A stretch of 64,000 bases of DNA from positions 868,001-932,000 of the forward strand of contig JBCAQO010000007.1 of the NCBI GenBank assembly GCA_039111635.1. Reading direction: 5' to 3'. The stretch is from Heterobasidion occidentale. Taxonomy: Eukaryota; Basidiomycota; Agaricomycetes; Russulales; Bondarzewiaceae. The first letter of the stretch is position 1; each line of letters begins with the position of its first letter. Made by a program: the position numbers and the translations under genes. The notes under the pieces were generated by a model. It saw only the letters and a program-made list of their open reading frames with translations. It was not told where the DNA came from and did no database searches. Below are positions 41,850 through 54,318 of this stretch, in pieces.

Positions 41850-44800
41850 GGAGCAATGAACAGTCACATTATTACCCCATTCGACTTGACGTGCGATTAA
41901 CAACTCGAGGAAGAAGCGCTGGAGCCAGAGCCGCCATCGACTCAGCATGCGAAGGGATTTTGGTAAATGAGGAGTGGGTACAGAAGCACAACCTCCCCAC
42001 TTATCCTTTAAACCGCCCCATCCGCGTTCGCAACGTCGATGACACCATCAACAAGGCAGGCCTCATTCGACGAGGCCTGGACGCGAATCTCACCGTCAAG
42101 GATAGACGGGGGAGAACTCACACTGAACGCGTCCAAATGTTCATCACCAATCTAGGGAAAGACGACATGCTCCTAGGAACGGATTGGCTGAAATACCACG
42201 ACCCCTCCATCGGGTGGAGGCGCCGTGAGGTACACTTTGATCGTTGCCCCAGAGATTGCCAACAACCATATGGGTTTACCAAGGCAAGGGAAGAGCCTAC
42301 CAAGAAGGCATGGCTAGCGAAACTACGCGGTGACAAGGTTCCTCAGCGGATGAAACCGCATCTTGTCTCAGAACCGGTAGGACCTTCGTGGACGTGGACT
42401 AAAGAACAATGGAGCCAAGTACCCACGAAGGAATGGAAAACTCGGTTCATGGAACTACTCGAGCACAAATCCCGACAACGCAAAGCTCGGGAATGGCTCG
42501 AAGAACAAGTAGCCGAAAGGAAGGAACGCCGGCAAGCTCAGCAGAAGAAAGGCCCAAGGCGAAGCTTCAGGAAAAGTCGCTGAAGAAGCGCAAACACCGT
42601 CTGACTCCTCCGCAATGGATAGCGCAGGAGAACCCGTCATTAGGAAGGTAGCCCCAGAACCCTCGGGGTTCGCAAGCTTTGACGAAGACCTGGAGGAAGA
42701 AATCGACACCACCGACTTAAAGGGTCGAGTGCCGACAGAATATCATTCTTACCTAGACATCTTCAGCGAACGACGATCACAGAGGCTTCCCCAACATACA
42801 GTGTGGGACCACGCGATAAACCTCAAACCGTCTTTTGTACCCCAGGCCCCACGGATATTTCCCTTGAGCCCGGAAAAGCATGACGAGCTAGGGAAATTCG
42901 TCAAAGAGCACCTTTCCAGAGGAACAATACGTCGGTCAACAGCACATAGCGCGGCCTCTTTCTTTTTCATAGGCAAGAAAGATGGGAAGCTCCGTCCGGT
43001 ACAAGACTATCGCCACCTTAACGAACACACTATTCGAGATGTCACCCCCCTGCCATTAATCCAAGAACTATTGGATATCATTAAAGGCGCAACGGTGTTC
43101 TCAAAGCTCGATGTTCGGTGGGGATATAACAACGTGCGCATCAAGAAGGGAGACGAATCCAAGGCGGCCTTCGTCACACCCTTGGGACTTTTCGAGCCCA
43201 CGGTGATGTTCTTTGGGCTCTGTAACTCCCCAGGAACCTTCCAAGCCATGATGAACATGATCTTCCAAGAACTCATCCTGGCCGGAAGATAACGGTATAT
43301 ATGGACGACATCCTCATCTTCACGAAGACCACAGCGGAACACATTGTGATTCTTCGGCGAGTCCTCCAAATCCTGCGCGACAACGATCTCTACCTCAAAC
43401 CAGAGAAGTGCGAGTTCCACAAGGAAAAGTTGAATTACCTTGGGTACACGATCTCAAGGGACCACGTCGCTATGGAAGACTCGAAGATTGAAGCTATCCA
43501 GGAATGGCCCACTCCCCGCACAGTTCGCGACATCCGCTCTTTCTTAGGCTTAGGGAACTTCTACCGACGATTCATTGATAAATTCTCTCTGATCGCTCGG
43601 CCCCTGCATGACCTCACAAAGAAGGATGTGAAATGGGACTGGACCACGGAGTGCCAACAGGCGTTTGATCGACTGAAGAAGATCTTCATCAGCCGACCCG
43701 TCCTGTTGTACCCTGACCCGATGCGCCCTTACCGGCTTGTTACCGACGCTTCCCTCGCAGCATATGGTGCAGTCCTCTTACAGGAAGGACCTGATAACGA
43801 CTGGCACCCTGTGGCATACCTCTCAGGATCGTTCTCACCGGCCGAACGAAATTACGACGTGCATGATCGCGAACTCCTCGCCATCATCAAGGCACTGGAA
43901 CACTGGAAACACTACCTCGAAGGCGCTCGACACCCCTTTGAAGTCTGGACGGACCATAAAAACCTAGAACACTTTAAAACGGCGCGTGACCTGTCAAGGC
44001 GACAAGCGCGCTGGAGTCTGTTTTTGTCCCGATTTGACTTCCAGCTCAGTTACAAAGCTGGAACCACTAATCATGCGATGCTCTGTCCAGGCGTCCAGAC
44101 CTTAGTGAGGGGTGGAATCTGATAACAAGGCACAGACTCTACTCCCGTCCAGACTTTTCACCGAGTCCAGCGAAACTCTAGTAGAGCCAAGCGAAGGCAT
44201 ACACGTCAAAGCAACGGAGCTCGTATCCTCGGATATCCTCTCCCTTATTCGACACTCGCGCTCGGAACACGATTTGCTGGTTGATGTCGCCCTCAAGAAA
44301 CTGCTGGAAAAAGGTCCAAACGCAATGAAGGGCGACCTAGGAAAATGGACACATGAAGAGGGCATCACAAGGCGCGACGGTTACATATGCGTCCCAAAGG
44401 ACGACCTCCTTCGACGAATGATTGTCAAAACGCACCATGACACTATGGCCACAGGACACCCGGGCCGAGCAAAGACCTTAGAATTGGTCCAACGCCATTA
44501 CTGGTGGTCAAGCATGACCAAATTCGTACACGCATATGTGGATGGATGTGCAGTCTGCCAATCTACCAAGAACCTTCCCTATAGGACCCATCCACCGATC
44601 CAACCGCTGGAAACCACAAACGCCCCATGGCGCTTTATCTCCACCGACTTCGTAACAGACCTCCCAGAAAGCAGAGGCTACGACTCGATCAATGTGGTAG
44701 TCGATCAGGGTCTGTCAAAAGGAATAGTCATAACTCCGTGCAAGAAGACAATCACGGCCGAAGAAACCACGATGCTCTTCCAGGACAATGTGTTCAAACG

Positions 44801-45707
44801 ATATGGTTTGCCAACCAAAGTGGTGTCCGACAGAGGTCCTCAATTTGCTGCAAAGTTCACAAGGGAACTATGGAAAGGAATGGGAATCACCCCTGCCCTC
44901 AGCACGGCCTATCACCCCCAAACGGACGGAGAAACAGAACGGGTAAACCAAGAGATCGAGCAATTCCTGCGAGTTTTCTGCAACTACCATCAAGATAACT
45001 GGGTAGACTTGATCCCCTTCGCAGAATTCTCCCACAACACCCGAAGACACTCCGCCACGGGGAAGTCGCCGTTTGAAGTCCTTTACGGGTTCAACCCACC
45101 ATATTCGGTCGACTCAGCTCTGGAGACCAAGGTGCCCGCAGTAACTGAACGTTTGCGACTAATCAAAGAAGTCCAAGAGGATGCGGCCGCAAGTCTACAA
45201 ATAGCAGCGCAGCACGCCAAGGACCGGGACCTACACAGGAAACTTCCGCAATGGGAAGTAGGAACCCAAGTTTGGTTAGAAGGAACCCATATTCGGACGA
45301 CTCATCCGAAATTCAAGCTGGCACCTAGACGCTATGGCCCCTTTTCAGTGACTGAAAGAATCGGCCCTCTGGCTTATCGGTTGGAAATACCCGAAACATG
45401 GAAGATACACCCGGTGTTTCACGCCTCCATACTCACGGAATATCATGAGACAGAAGCCCATGGAAGGAACTTCCCCAGACCTGCCCCAGAGATCTTGAAT
45501 GAAGAAGAGCACTACGAAGTGGAGGCCATTCTAGATTCAAGACGCCAGGGACGAGGGACCAAGTACCTTGTCAAGTGGGTCGGATACTCCGAGGCCGATA
45601 ACACTTGGGAACCCTTTGCCCTCCTCAAAGATACGGCCGACGAGGCGCTTCGTGAATTCCACGAAAGCTACCCAGACAAGCCCCGACCAGCGGCGATTAG
45701 GCTTTAG
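41850..45707 (+). pseudogene. pol: E2 pol: protease, RT, RNase H, integrase, chromodomain (four frame breaks)
   Basis: Protease with AAIDSACEG (DSA in place of DSG/DTG) and LGTDWL; RT with FFFIGKKDGKLRPVQDYR and YMDD (43,298-43,309); RNase H DASLAAYGAVLL and WTDHKNLEHF; integrase and chromodomain in an unbroken frame 44,112-45,707 (HPGRAKT, CAVCQSTKN, STDFVTD, SDRGPQF, STAYHPQTDGETERVNQ, YGPFSVTERIG, YLVKWVGYSEADNTWEPF). Frame breaks relative to E1 are at about 42,547, 43,284, 44,076 and 44,111, three of them a single missing base. The chromodomain would direct integration toward modified, probably silent chromatin. Confidence 0.87.
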
Positions 45708-45712
45708 AAAGA

Positions 45713-45720
45713 TATAAAAA
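45713..45720 (+). promoter_or_regulatory. Internal TATA box upstream of ORF3 in E2
   Basis: TATAAAAA, identical in sequence and position to E1, 53 nt upstream of the ATG at 45,766. Confidence 0.45.
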
Positions 45721-45765
45721 GGGAGGCACCCCCCCCTCTTTCAAAGCAAGGATCCTCCCCAGTAC

Positions 45766-46278
45766 ATGTCCAACCATGGAGCGAAGCTAGCAGAGCGGTA
45801 CCGGCCACAAGCAGCCGAGACGCATCCACCCAGACCGAATACGTCTGGCTAACGGTCCAAAACGACAGGCACGAAGAGACCGAGAGGCCCTTCCTCCCAT
45901 ATCGGCAGGACAATCCACCGGGCAGGACGCAGGAGGCAGCAATGAGGAGCATCCTCCAAGGTACAGGAGGAATGAGGGACGAGGGAGCCAGAGAACAAGG
46001 GCAACCCCTCAACCCAGGCGAAGCAGTCCTAGAAGAGCTCGACCAAGAGATTCGCCGACTCCAAACCGTCTTCGAGATAATCGACCTGAAGGAGCGCATC
46101 CACATTGGTAGAAAGAACTCCAATCCGCCAGCGCCCGACTCAGCGAACTACTTCCTGGACTCGAGCGGAACTAGACGCCTGGGACGAGGTCGAAGGCGAC
46201 AATTACGACGACGTCGACCCCTATTATCGGCCAGATGAAGGATATGGGGATTATGGAGACATTGGCGGAGGATACTAA
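45766..46278 (+). pseudogene. E2 ORF3 with large internal deletion
   Basis: The ATG is kept, but about 875 bp of E1 ORF3 (about 18,293-19,167) are missing. The junction falls at GTCC(A/G)ACCA, present at both ends in E1. The remainder covers the coiled-coil (LEELDQEIRRLQTVFEI) and the acidic Tyr/Gly tail, with further frame changes. Confidence 0.7.
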
Positions 46279-48778
46279 ACCAGGGAGTTGAGGAACCCCT
46301 GGTTTTAACATGTTGACGGAGAGGAAGGGCCCTCCGCATCACAGGTACCGTTTCACGCACAGGACGCCGGAACGAACGTCCTGCATGACGTTAAACTGCG
46401 AAAAGATAAGAAGGCAGGAGGTGTCGAGACTCCTGGCTACTTATGTTTCTTTCTTTCAAGCTCCCCAAGACAAGACGGAGCGATGATAACACTCTCGCTG
46501 TCAAGAGGTATTCTGACAGGCGAATCGGGCGTCCCCGCTTTGGATCCCCAGTTTTAACAGGACCCTTTTCCACATTAGGAGGTCCTTCATGGAAGTCACT
46601 CGCAAACAGACGCCTTCCTGGGCACCACTGCCAGAAGTTGAGGAACTGGGGCTCAACAAAACCGAGAGCAGACGGACACTGCTTGGGACGTACTCCAAAA
46701 CAAAACGTAGCCGGTGAAGGACAACACCGGAGGAATAACTCAAACCCTGGATCGATGAAGGGAAACATCGACGAGGCTTGGCTTGGTAACCCAAGTGCTC
46801 TGTATCAAATCCATTTGTGTGGACAGGCAGACACTCGTTGTTGTGAGTGGACAAATTACATCCGCAACGATGTAAAATACGAAAGGCATGGTCAGCAATG
46901 ACGAAAAACTAGTTACCGTCCCGGAACGACGCTAAAGCTAACAAGACCCTCGGAGCGTGGTTGTATTCTGGCACAAGGTGGAAGTGAGGGCCACCACCGT
47001 TGCAGAAACCCTGCCGACTAGGTCGAGGCGGCTTCCTTATTCCATCCCCCTACAGTAAAAGAATATGGGGTCGACACGGTTCAATTCCGTGCGAGGGGTT
47101 TGGGGACATGGAGCGGGTTGACAGTCTTCCGACGACAAGACCACGACTACTCCGTGGTGCGCCCATTCTACCCTTGAAGTCCGAAGCAAGGATTCCGCTT
47201 CAAGGGCCAGTCAAGAGGCAACTGGGACCGTGCCTCGTGTTGCGAACATCCGCAACGATGTAAAACTACGCGCGTCCGCAAAGACGTTAAACTACCACTC
47301 CTTTCAGCATAGGAGATGTCGATCGACATCGTTGTTGACACCACGATGTTGATCTAGTCCGCGATGACGATAAACTATTTACTCCTTCAAGTATAGGAGA
47401 CGTGGTTGATGGTCACTACTTGACCATCAACTAGTCCGAAATGACCTTAAACTACCCTCACCCCTGAGGATTAAATCTATCGAGGCTCGGGAGGTTCAAG
47501 CCAGGCGATAGCGGACGTCCGCAATGACTATGTAAACTAGTTGCCGTCCTTCATGACGATAAACTGAGCTGCCCTTCCGTTTACAGTGCCATGTGAGTTG
47601 TGTCAAAATAGGCTTCCAGTCTATTCTCGCAACTCTATAAGTTATCCGGTTGATATAGTATAAACCGTCACCATCCTTCCTCAATGGAACCCTGTCAAGA
47701 TGGCTCTGTACTTGGTCTAGGGCCCTATGTGCATCACCGATGAATGTTCCGGCGCACAGAAATGGTCTACCATTTTGTTTACAGGTACTCCTACGTTGGA
47801 AGATGGATAGGTCCGCAACGACCTTGGCATAAACTAGCAGGGCAGTCCGCAACGACTTGTGTATAAACTAGCCTCAGTCCGCGACGACTTAAGGATAAAC
47901 TAGCCGACGTCCGCAAAGACGCAAAACTACGGACGTCCGGCACGACGTTAAACTACCAGGACATACCTTACGCTGACCCCGAAATAATTACCGTCAAGGT
48001 GGATACCATGGTCTATTCAAGAAACCATGGGGTTCAAAATCTATTCTTCAAAGTCCTTACCTCGTGTCCAATACCTTTAGTGAAAAACAAACTCTGGAAC
48101 GAACACTCAATCTCTAACCTGACAAGGCCACCGTATGGGGCTGACAGAGTTAGGGATCTTCAAAGGGGTCTTGCCGGACTCAGACAAGTCAAGAAAAATG
48201 TTCGTTCTTGATAGGTTGGTGGCCTAAGCCTTAGTAAAGCGATCAAACCCACACACCTGGATAGTCCCCCTCGAATACCGGAGATCAAGGAGATGAAGAT
48301 CTATCCTCGTGGAAACACTGAGACATTGCCTTCGGTACTTTGGAAGAAGAACGGACACACACCTATCCACAGACGAGTTCTATTTCATCCTATAATCATT
48401 CGCACGACACCTTTCTGCATCGTCGCCAGATGACACTGGCTCATCAAACCTACCAGGGAGCCCTGGTCGAGTAGCTGCCTATTGACTCTAGGAGCGTACT
48501 CACACAAAACGTACGGTGAAGGAAGAACACCGAGGAGAAACACAGTATTGTGGCTGATACTGCAGGACTTCAAATCAAACAGCTCAACGGAGACGGAAAA
48601 CTCCTAGGCGTTGAAAACGACGTAGGTCGGTCTTCGCCCCAGAAAACGAAGTGATATTGGGAAGACGCATCCCAATCTATTTGACGACCAGCAAGCAATT
48701 GTATGTGGAATGACGATGAAGCTCGTTTCTGCTCAAGCGAGTAGTCCCCTCAGGAGTTGGGACCTAGAAAGGGGGTAA
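46279..48778 (+). other. Long non-coding 3' region of E2
   Basis: Equivalent to E1 19,670-22,232, with the dispersed GTCCGCAAYGACG-TAAACTA motifs (about 46,378-47,957), the T-arm-like hairpin (47,075-47,091) and the polypurine tract before 48,779. About 46,420-46,860 holds sequence not aligned to E1, including GCTTGGGACG and GGTAACCCAAGTG blocks; nothing recognised in it. Confidence 0.65.
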
Positions 48779-49401
48779 TGTTATGACTTGACCGATCGGG
48801 CCCTTCGCGGCCGAGGTCTAAAACCGATGGATCAACGATCACATGCTAGGCGGCTCCACTACGGAGCGTACATCAAGGTATTCGGCATGTCCTTAGAGCC
48901 GACAAGACCGATGGTTTCTTCAAGACATCGGTAAGATGCTATATGAGAGGGACATGAGGCTCACGAAGTTCACACAGTGATAAGGGAGGCATTCACATGC
49001 CATGGGCTTAGGGCTTATGGGTAAGCACCTCGTCGCACCATGATGGATCAGTGCGACTGGAGAAGTACAAGAGTAGGCGCCGATGAGAGAGACGGCGGCC
49101 ACAGCTCTCCTAGGATGGAAACCTGGAGAAGCACACGGACTCTTACCCTATACCCTATACAGTATATAAGGCCCATAGAATAGGCTGAGGATCTTCAGTC
49201 TATTCTCTTTCGTTCATTCGTATCTTCGAATACGAAGCTCTTCGTTCCCCCTGTATCTACGCATACAGGACTCTTAGAGCCAATCACTATTCCCTCCTGT
49301 ATCGTTGCCTGATACAGTCAAGACTCCGTCCACCACTCAGTCCATGTGCGACCTAGGGAAGAACCTGTTACTCTTGGTTACGGAACGAGCCGTTCGTAAC
49401 A
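48779..49401 (+). repeat. E2 3' LTR (family A, subtype beta)
   Basis: 623 bp with the hairpin CCTGTAT-CTACGC-ATACAGG, as in the solo LTR inside E4. It carries several small indels (e.g. GACCGATCGGGCCC with one G missing, CAACGATCACATG). Confidence 0.9.
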
Positions 49402-49713
49402 GTTGCCGTCTCTCTCAGTCAGTGCCCACTCTTGTACTTCTCCAGTCGCACCAATCTATCCAGGTGCGACGAGGTGCTTGCCTCATATGCCCTAAGCCAT
49501 GGCATGTGAATGCCTATCTCACTAAGCCGCTCTGTCCTATGACCCTGTCATTTATCCTCTTTCCAATGTCTTGAAGAACCATCGGACCAGTTGGCTCCTA
49601 AGGACATGCCAAATACCTTGATGTGTGCTCCGGAGTGGAGCTACCCTAGCATGTGATGCTTGGACCATCGGATAGACTGACCCTGCAGGGTCCCGACAGG
49701 TCAAGTCATAACA
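49402..49713 (-). repeat. Family A LTR fragment, inverted
   Basis: Reverse complement of the first half of an old LTR-A, ending GTCAAGTCATAACA. It abuts the E2 3' LTR directly. Confidence 0.75.
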
Positions 49714-50117
49714 GTAAGTACGTAAATGTTCATGTGTTAGCATGTCAATGACAATAAGTCAAAAACAAGTCTAGGTTCAAGTCACAGCTGAAGCACTTGA
49801 CTGACCTCCTAGCTTATGTGCAAAGCACATTTTAGAACATGGTCATCACAATGACTAGATATAAAGCCAATATAATATACTAATAATAATATAAACCTAC
49901 CAGTGTTTTGTACTGCTCAGTATATAAAGGCATGACCATTGCCATTCCTAGCCTTTGTGCTGCCCAGCACTCACTCAGCCATACATAGCTGAATATCCCT
50001 GCCCCATTGGGTATACTAGCTTGTACATAGATTGCCGCCACCTTTCAAATACATAGCTAGCATTTGCACAAATAACACTTCTTGGGCTATGGTGCACACT
50101 CACCAGTCACTGCCAAT
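49714..50117. other. Eroded LTR-B piece and AT-rich spacer
   Basis: 49,730-49,855 resembles the reverse of the LTR-B start (GTGCAAAGCAC, GAAGCACTTGACTGACC). The remainder is AT-rich, with TATATAAAGGCATGACC near 49,921; nothing recognised. Confidence 0.5.
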
Positions 50118-50789
50118 ATCTATATTTCATACCTTGCTAGTATTATTCCATACCTCACTTGTGGAATTCCAGACCTGGCTGGTGCATTTACTGGTTCTAT
50201 AATTTGAAATTTCAATTATAAATATTCGAACGAGGGGTTTCTGGGGTCATATGCCATGCCGCTTATGTCAAAGCGCGGCATCCGATTGCAAAATGAGCAG
50301 TCCAGTCCCTGTTGCCATATGCCTATGGGCGTCTGACCTGACTCTACTCGGGTTCCCACGGTTCCTCACAGCAGAGTCGACGTCATCTGGTCGCTCCCGT
50401 CACGGCCACTCTCCAACCGAGACACCTACGAACGGCGTGCTCGGTATGTGTATTTTCATTATGTTCAGGTTCGTCGTGCTTGATCATAGATAGTGCAGAC
50501 CACCCGACATCACGAATCAAAATCGTTTTTGCAGGTTTACAAACGCAGAAACATGACACAAACGCAGAGAGAAAATGAAACAGAGAAGAAGAGAAGAGAA
50601 GTACGAATGTCTGTCCACATCCAAGAGTCCAGGTACGTATCCGAAATGTCTGTCCACATCCAAGAGTCTGCGTATCCGGAATGTCTGTCCACATCCGATG
50701 TCTGTCCGTATCCAAAGCATGTCCACATCCGATTCCGTGCGCAGATCCTCCTCCAAGTGCCATCATCCGATATCCATTCCCGGGTCTGT

Positions 50790-51190
50790 TACCAGCGCCC
50801 ATCGTCCCCTCGCCCCCGACACGACGTCGAGCCCCGACATATTCGAAAGAAAGAACACAGACTGGATGGTCGCGAATCACCAAGCCCGGCCCTCCCCTCC
50901 TACCATGCAGAACCCAACGCGGCGCCCACCGTCCCATTGTCCCCGACACGACATCGAGCCCCGCCATGTTCGAAAGAAAGAACGCAGACTCGGTGGTCGC
51001 GAATCACCAAGCCCGGCCCTCCCCTCCTACCATGCAGAACCCAACGCGGCGCCCATCGCCCCGACGTCCCCGACACGACGTCGAGCCCCGACATGTTCGA
51101 AAGAAAGAACGCAGACTCAGTGGTCGCGAATCACCAAGCCTGGCCCTCCCCTCCTACCATGCAGAACCCAACGCAGCATCCACTCCGTAA
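50790..51190. repeat. 127-bp tandem repeat array, right arm
   Basis: Units contain TCCTACCATGCAGAACCCAA and GTTCGAAAGAAAGAACGCAG, repeating about every 127 bp, with a copy count differing slightly from the left arm. Confidence 0.75.
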
Positions 51191-51805
51191 CAGCACATCA
51201 CCCACCCGCCCCGACACCCAAATATGCCTCCTTCGACGCTCCCAATCGCATCTGCGACCAGCGCAAACACCGTCCGACCCCCCGACGTCCGCTGCAGAAG
51301 AGAAACCGAAACCAGGAGCTAGAAAGAGGAAGCGCGCATGGCATGCGTGAACGTAACGACCGCGCAAACAGAGAGAACTTTGACTTAGCTTTCTTTGCGT
51401 CCGTCCGGGCTTCGTCCGGCGCAAGAAACGACATGCGGTGCGGTCCAGACACAGCACGCCGCTCCTTGAGTCAGGAGAGGTCCGTCCGTCCGTCTTGTTG
51501 TGCCTGCGTGCGTATCGTCGTCGTGCGGTTCGTCGTCGTAGAGATACTAGCATAGAAAGGCAAAATTAGGTATAGAGAGGAACACTCACCGAGACACGCC
51601 GAAGCCGTGTCTCCCGCCACCCCATCTCCCAGCAACAGGTCCCTCCCGGCCGAAGGTATTGCCACCGAAAGACGCGATTTTGAAGAGACTTGGCTTCGCC
51701 TTGATGCCGAACCGGCGCTAGATCTGAGAAAGAAAAAGTTACCCCCGCCATTCCCCGTCCACAACACCTCCCCCTCTCGACCACCGCCCCCCTCCGACGC
51801 GCCGC

Positions 51806-53715
51806 TCACAACTTTCTGAGCCTCTTCACCAGACGAGCTCCAATGGACGACGGCTCTTCCTCGTCCGCATCCCTGCGCCTCTTTCCGGAGATACGGGGGA
51901 CTGAGACGATTTCCTGTGGCGTGGGTACTGTAGGACCTTGCGCAACGACCACAGAAACTTCGGTCGTCGTTGAGAGCTTGGCTTTCTTCGCTGGCGGCGC
52001 CTGGCCTGAGAACTTGCGCTTGTTGGAAGAGGATTCCTGGATGTCGTCGGCCACCCAACGCCTCTTGAGCTGGTTGCGCTTTGAACTCGAGGCAGTCGGC
52101 TGAGGCTCTGGGACAGATGGAGACTTTAGGACTGTCAACGCAAGTTTGACGTCCCCGATGACAGTCATACGTACCTGGGGAATCGCGGGCGTGGCTGGCG
52201 CCCTCGACTCGGCGGCGGAGACTGTCCTGGTTTTGGTTCTGGTCATCTCCGTCTCGGATTTTGCCTTGGTCAACATCTGTCTCGCCTTTGCTGCCCCCCT
52301 CGATACTTTGCTCACGTTGGACGCGCCCGTAATCGGCTTGGTCTTGGATCCGCCAGAGACGACGCGTAGTTTTGCCTGGATCCCCCTGGACATCGACCGC
52401 GTGACCCTCTGGATCACCTGTGGGATCGTCGGCGATCTGCGTGGCTGGTTTGAGGACTCGGTGGACGAATGCTGGTCTGCGGGAGTGTCAACGAGAAGCC
52501 ATTCGTCCTCGTCTTCGGTGTCTTCGTTGACTTTGGTATCTTTGGTGTCTTCGGTGTCTTCCATCGCTTGCTTTGTGATGCTCTCCTGCGCGACGTCTGC
52601 GAGTGCCTGCTCGGATTTGCGGGCGGAGAGGAGCTGAGTCTCAGGGGCTGCGCTGACGGGCTGGTGAGAGCCGGGAGGGGGAGGCGGCGGCGGCGAAGAG
52701 GACGACAGGGAGAGAGGCGCCGCTGTCACCGGTTCCGGTACGTCGTCAGATTGCTCGTGAGAGGACTGCTGAGGTGCTTCGGTGGGTGTCTCGTCGAGGG
52801 CGTCTTGAGGCGCGTTGGTGGGTGCCTCGGGAAGTTCCTCGAATGGCTGCATGGGCGAGGATTCGAGCATCTCTACCACGGCCGCTTCCTCCTCGGCGTC
52901 GATCTTGGCGTTCTCGTCTTGCGCTTTCTGCTCCGCCTCTTTCCTCGCAGTCTCCTCTCTGCGGGCCTTCTCTTCAGCCTTCTTCGCTCTCTCGGCGGCC
53001 ATCGCTGCCTTGTATGAACCGACCGGCCATGCCTGGACCTGAGAAGAGGCCTGAATGGGTGCGAAGATGTTGCCGTTTCTTGCGAAAATGTTGCCGCTGG
53101 AGTGTTCTGCAGGTGGGGCCGAGGCCTGGGCAGGCTTCATTCTGGTGGGCCGGCGGGACATGAAGTTGATGGTGTCCTCCTCGTCATCGGACGAGTCGTA
53201 GTCGTAGTCGGGGGCGCCGAACTTGGGAGGACTGGGCATGGACATGATACGTGCGGCCCTGAGTGCGCCGATCTCGAGCTGGGACAGCCCGGGGTGGTCC
53301 TCGAAGCGGATCAAGTGCTTTTTGCTGCGGACCTTGGGGGTGCGCGGGGGCGGCACGCGAGGGTTGTCGAGCGCGAAGCGGACGGATTTCTTGCGCCGCT
53401 TGGTTTCGGGGGCGACCTGACTCTGGAGCTCGATGGCGAGCATGCTTTGCTCGAGGTTGGGGTGGGAGGGGGAGGTGGAGCTGCGAGCGTTGAGCTTCAA
53501 GACTGCGGAGAGTGATCAGTGTGAGGAGAGAAAGGAGATAGGCGAATGAGAGACTGACGGGTTGGGACGTCGACATGGGGCGGAGGTCTGGTGGTGCCGT
53601 TGTCGATGCCCTTGGAATTGGGTTCGTCGTTCTCATTGTTCACCTTGGGATTGTTGCCTGACGCGGGGCCAGCCACGGAAGACTTGAGTGCAGAGCGTTT
53701 GATCGGGGAGGTCAT
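51806..53715 (-). CDS. Gene A': intact basic, largely disordered protein, function unknown
   Basis: Exon 1 is 53715-53559, intron 53558-53503 (56 nt, GT/AG), exon 2 is 53502-51806; 617 residues. Visible features: KSVRF at residues 91-95, which fits the RVxF docking pattern for protein phosphatase 1; an acidic SSDDEED patch near 155; an uninterrupted Ala/Lys/Glu helix (about 217-265), probably a coiled coil; a DEDEWLLVD motif; a long basic Ser/Thr-rich region; and basic C-terminal clusters (KRRWVADD, PAKKAKL, GKRRRDADEEE, VKRLRKL) that look like nuclear localisation signals. No catalytic domain recognised. Paralogous to gene A (frameshifted) and more distantly to B. ATG chosen because it fits the conserved exon 1 in both arms. 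Confidence 0.75.
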
Positions 53716-53875
53716 GATGATGGATAGTAATGGGAGGTGAAGTGCGGAGTGATGGGAGATGGTCGAGGGTGATGGACGACGATGATAAGAGAAGATAGTA
53801 GAAAGGTATGTGGGTATTTGAAGAAGTTTATGGGACGTATTGATAGGAAAGTGGGTAGAAAGTCAAGGAATGGAA

Positions 53876-53888
53876 GTGGTCGAAAGGA
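53876..53888 (-). promoter_or_regulatory. Conserved upstream motif of A'
   Basis: GTGGTCGAAAGGA on the plus strand, 161 nt upstream of the A' ATG; same as upstream of genes A and B. Confidence 0.45.
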
Positions 53889-54229
53889 AAGATCACTTGT
53901 CGAGAGAGAGCGGACGGGGGCAGGACTATACGTCTGTATATTGATTTCGACTTGCTTATGCCGGCCTGGTCGCTTCAGGATGGCCGTCGGTCGTCGGTCG
54001 TCTCGGCTTGGACGGTGTCTCAGCATCGGCTTGTGGTCATTGTCATCCCGCCGACATGTAATGTCTCTTTCGTTTGATTGTATTGGATCTCATGTCCTTC
54101 TACCACAGCCGCGAGGCTATTCTTGTCGTAACGCCTAATAAAATATCGTCACTCCGTCAATTCATCTGCGCCACCGTTACACGCTGAGTCGGCGGTGCTC
54201 TCAAAGGGATTCATCGGTAGGCATATTTG

Positions 54230-54318
54230 TGACTCGACTAATCGTCTTTCTAACTTGACTAACCGTCTTTTCAAGTTGACTAGTCGTCTTTACGTCTCGA
54301 TTCCTCGTCTTTCCATCT
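54230..54318. repeat. 20-bp minisatellite, right arm
   Basis: Units of the form TTGACTAATCGTCTTT repeated about four times; counterpart of 4,371-4,452 on the other strand with different unit variants. Confidence 0.65.

Larger units (their letters stand above)
39476..49401 (+). mobile_element. E2: family A chromovirus with mismatched LTRs (9.9 kb)
   Basis: Same order as E1. The 5' LTR (39,476-40,096) has the variable hairpin CTACTGT/ACAGTAG and CCCTTAACGGCC, whereas the 3' LTR (48,779-49,401) has CCTGTAT/ATACAGG. LTRs are normally identical at insertion, so E2 joins ends of two insertions. Consistent with this, flanks GAAGA (left) and GTTGC (right) do not match. ORF3 is largely deleted, and pol has fewer frame breaks than in E1. 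Confidence 0.9.
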
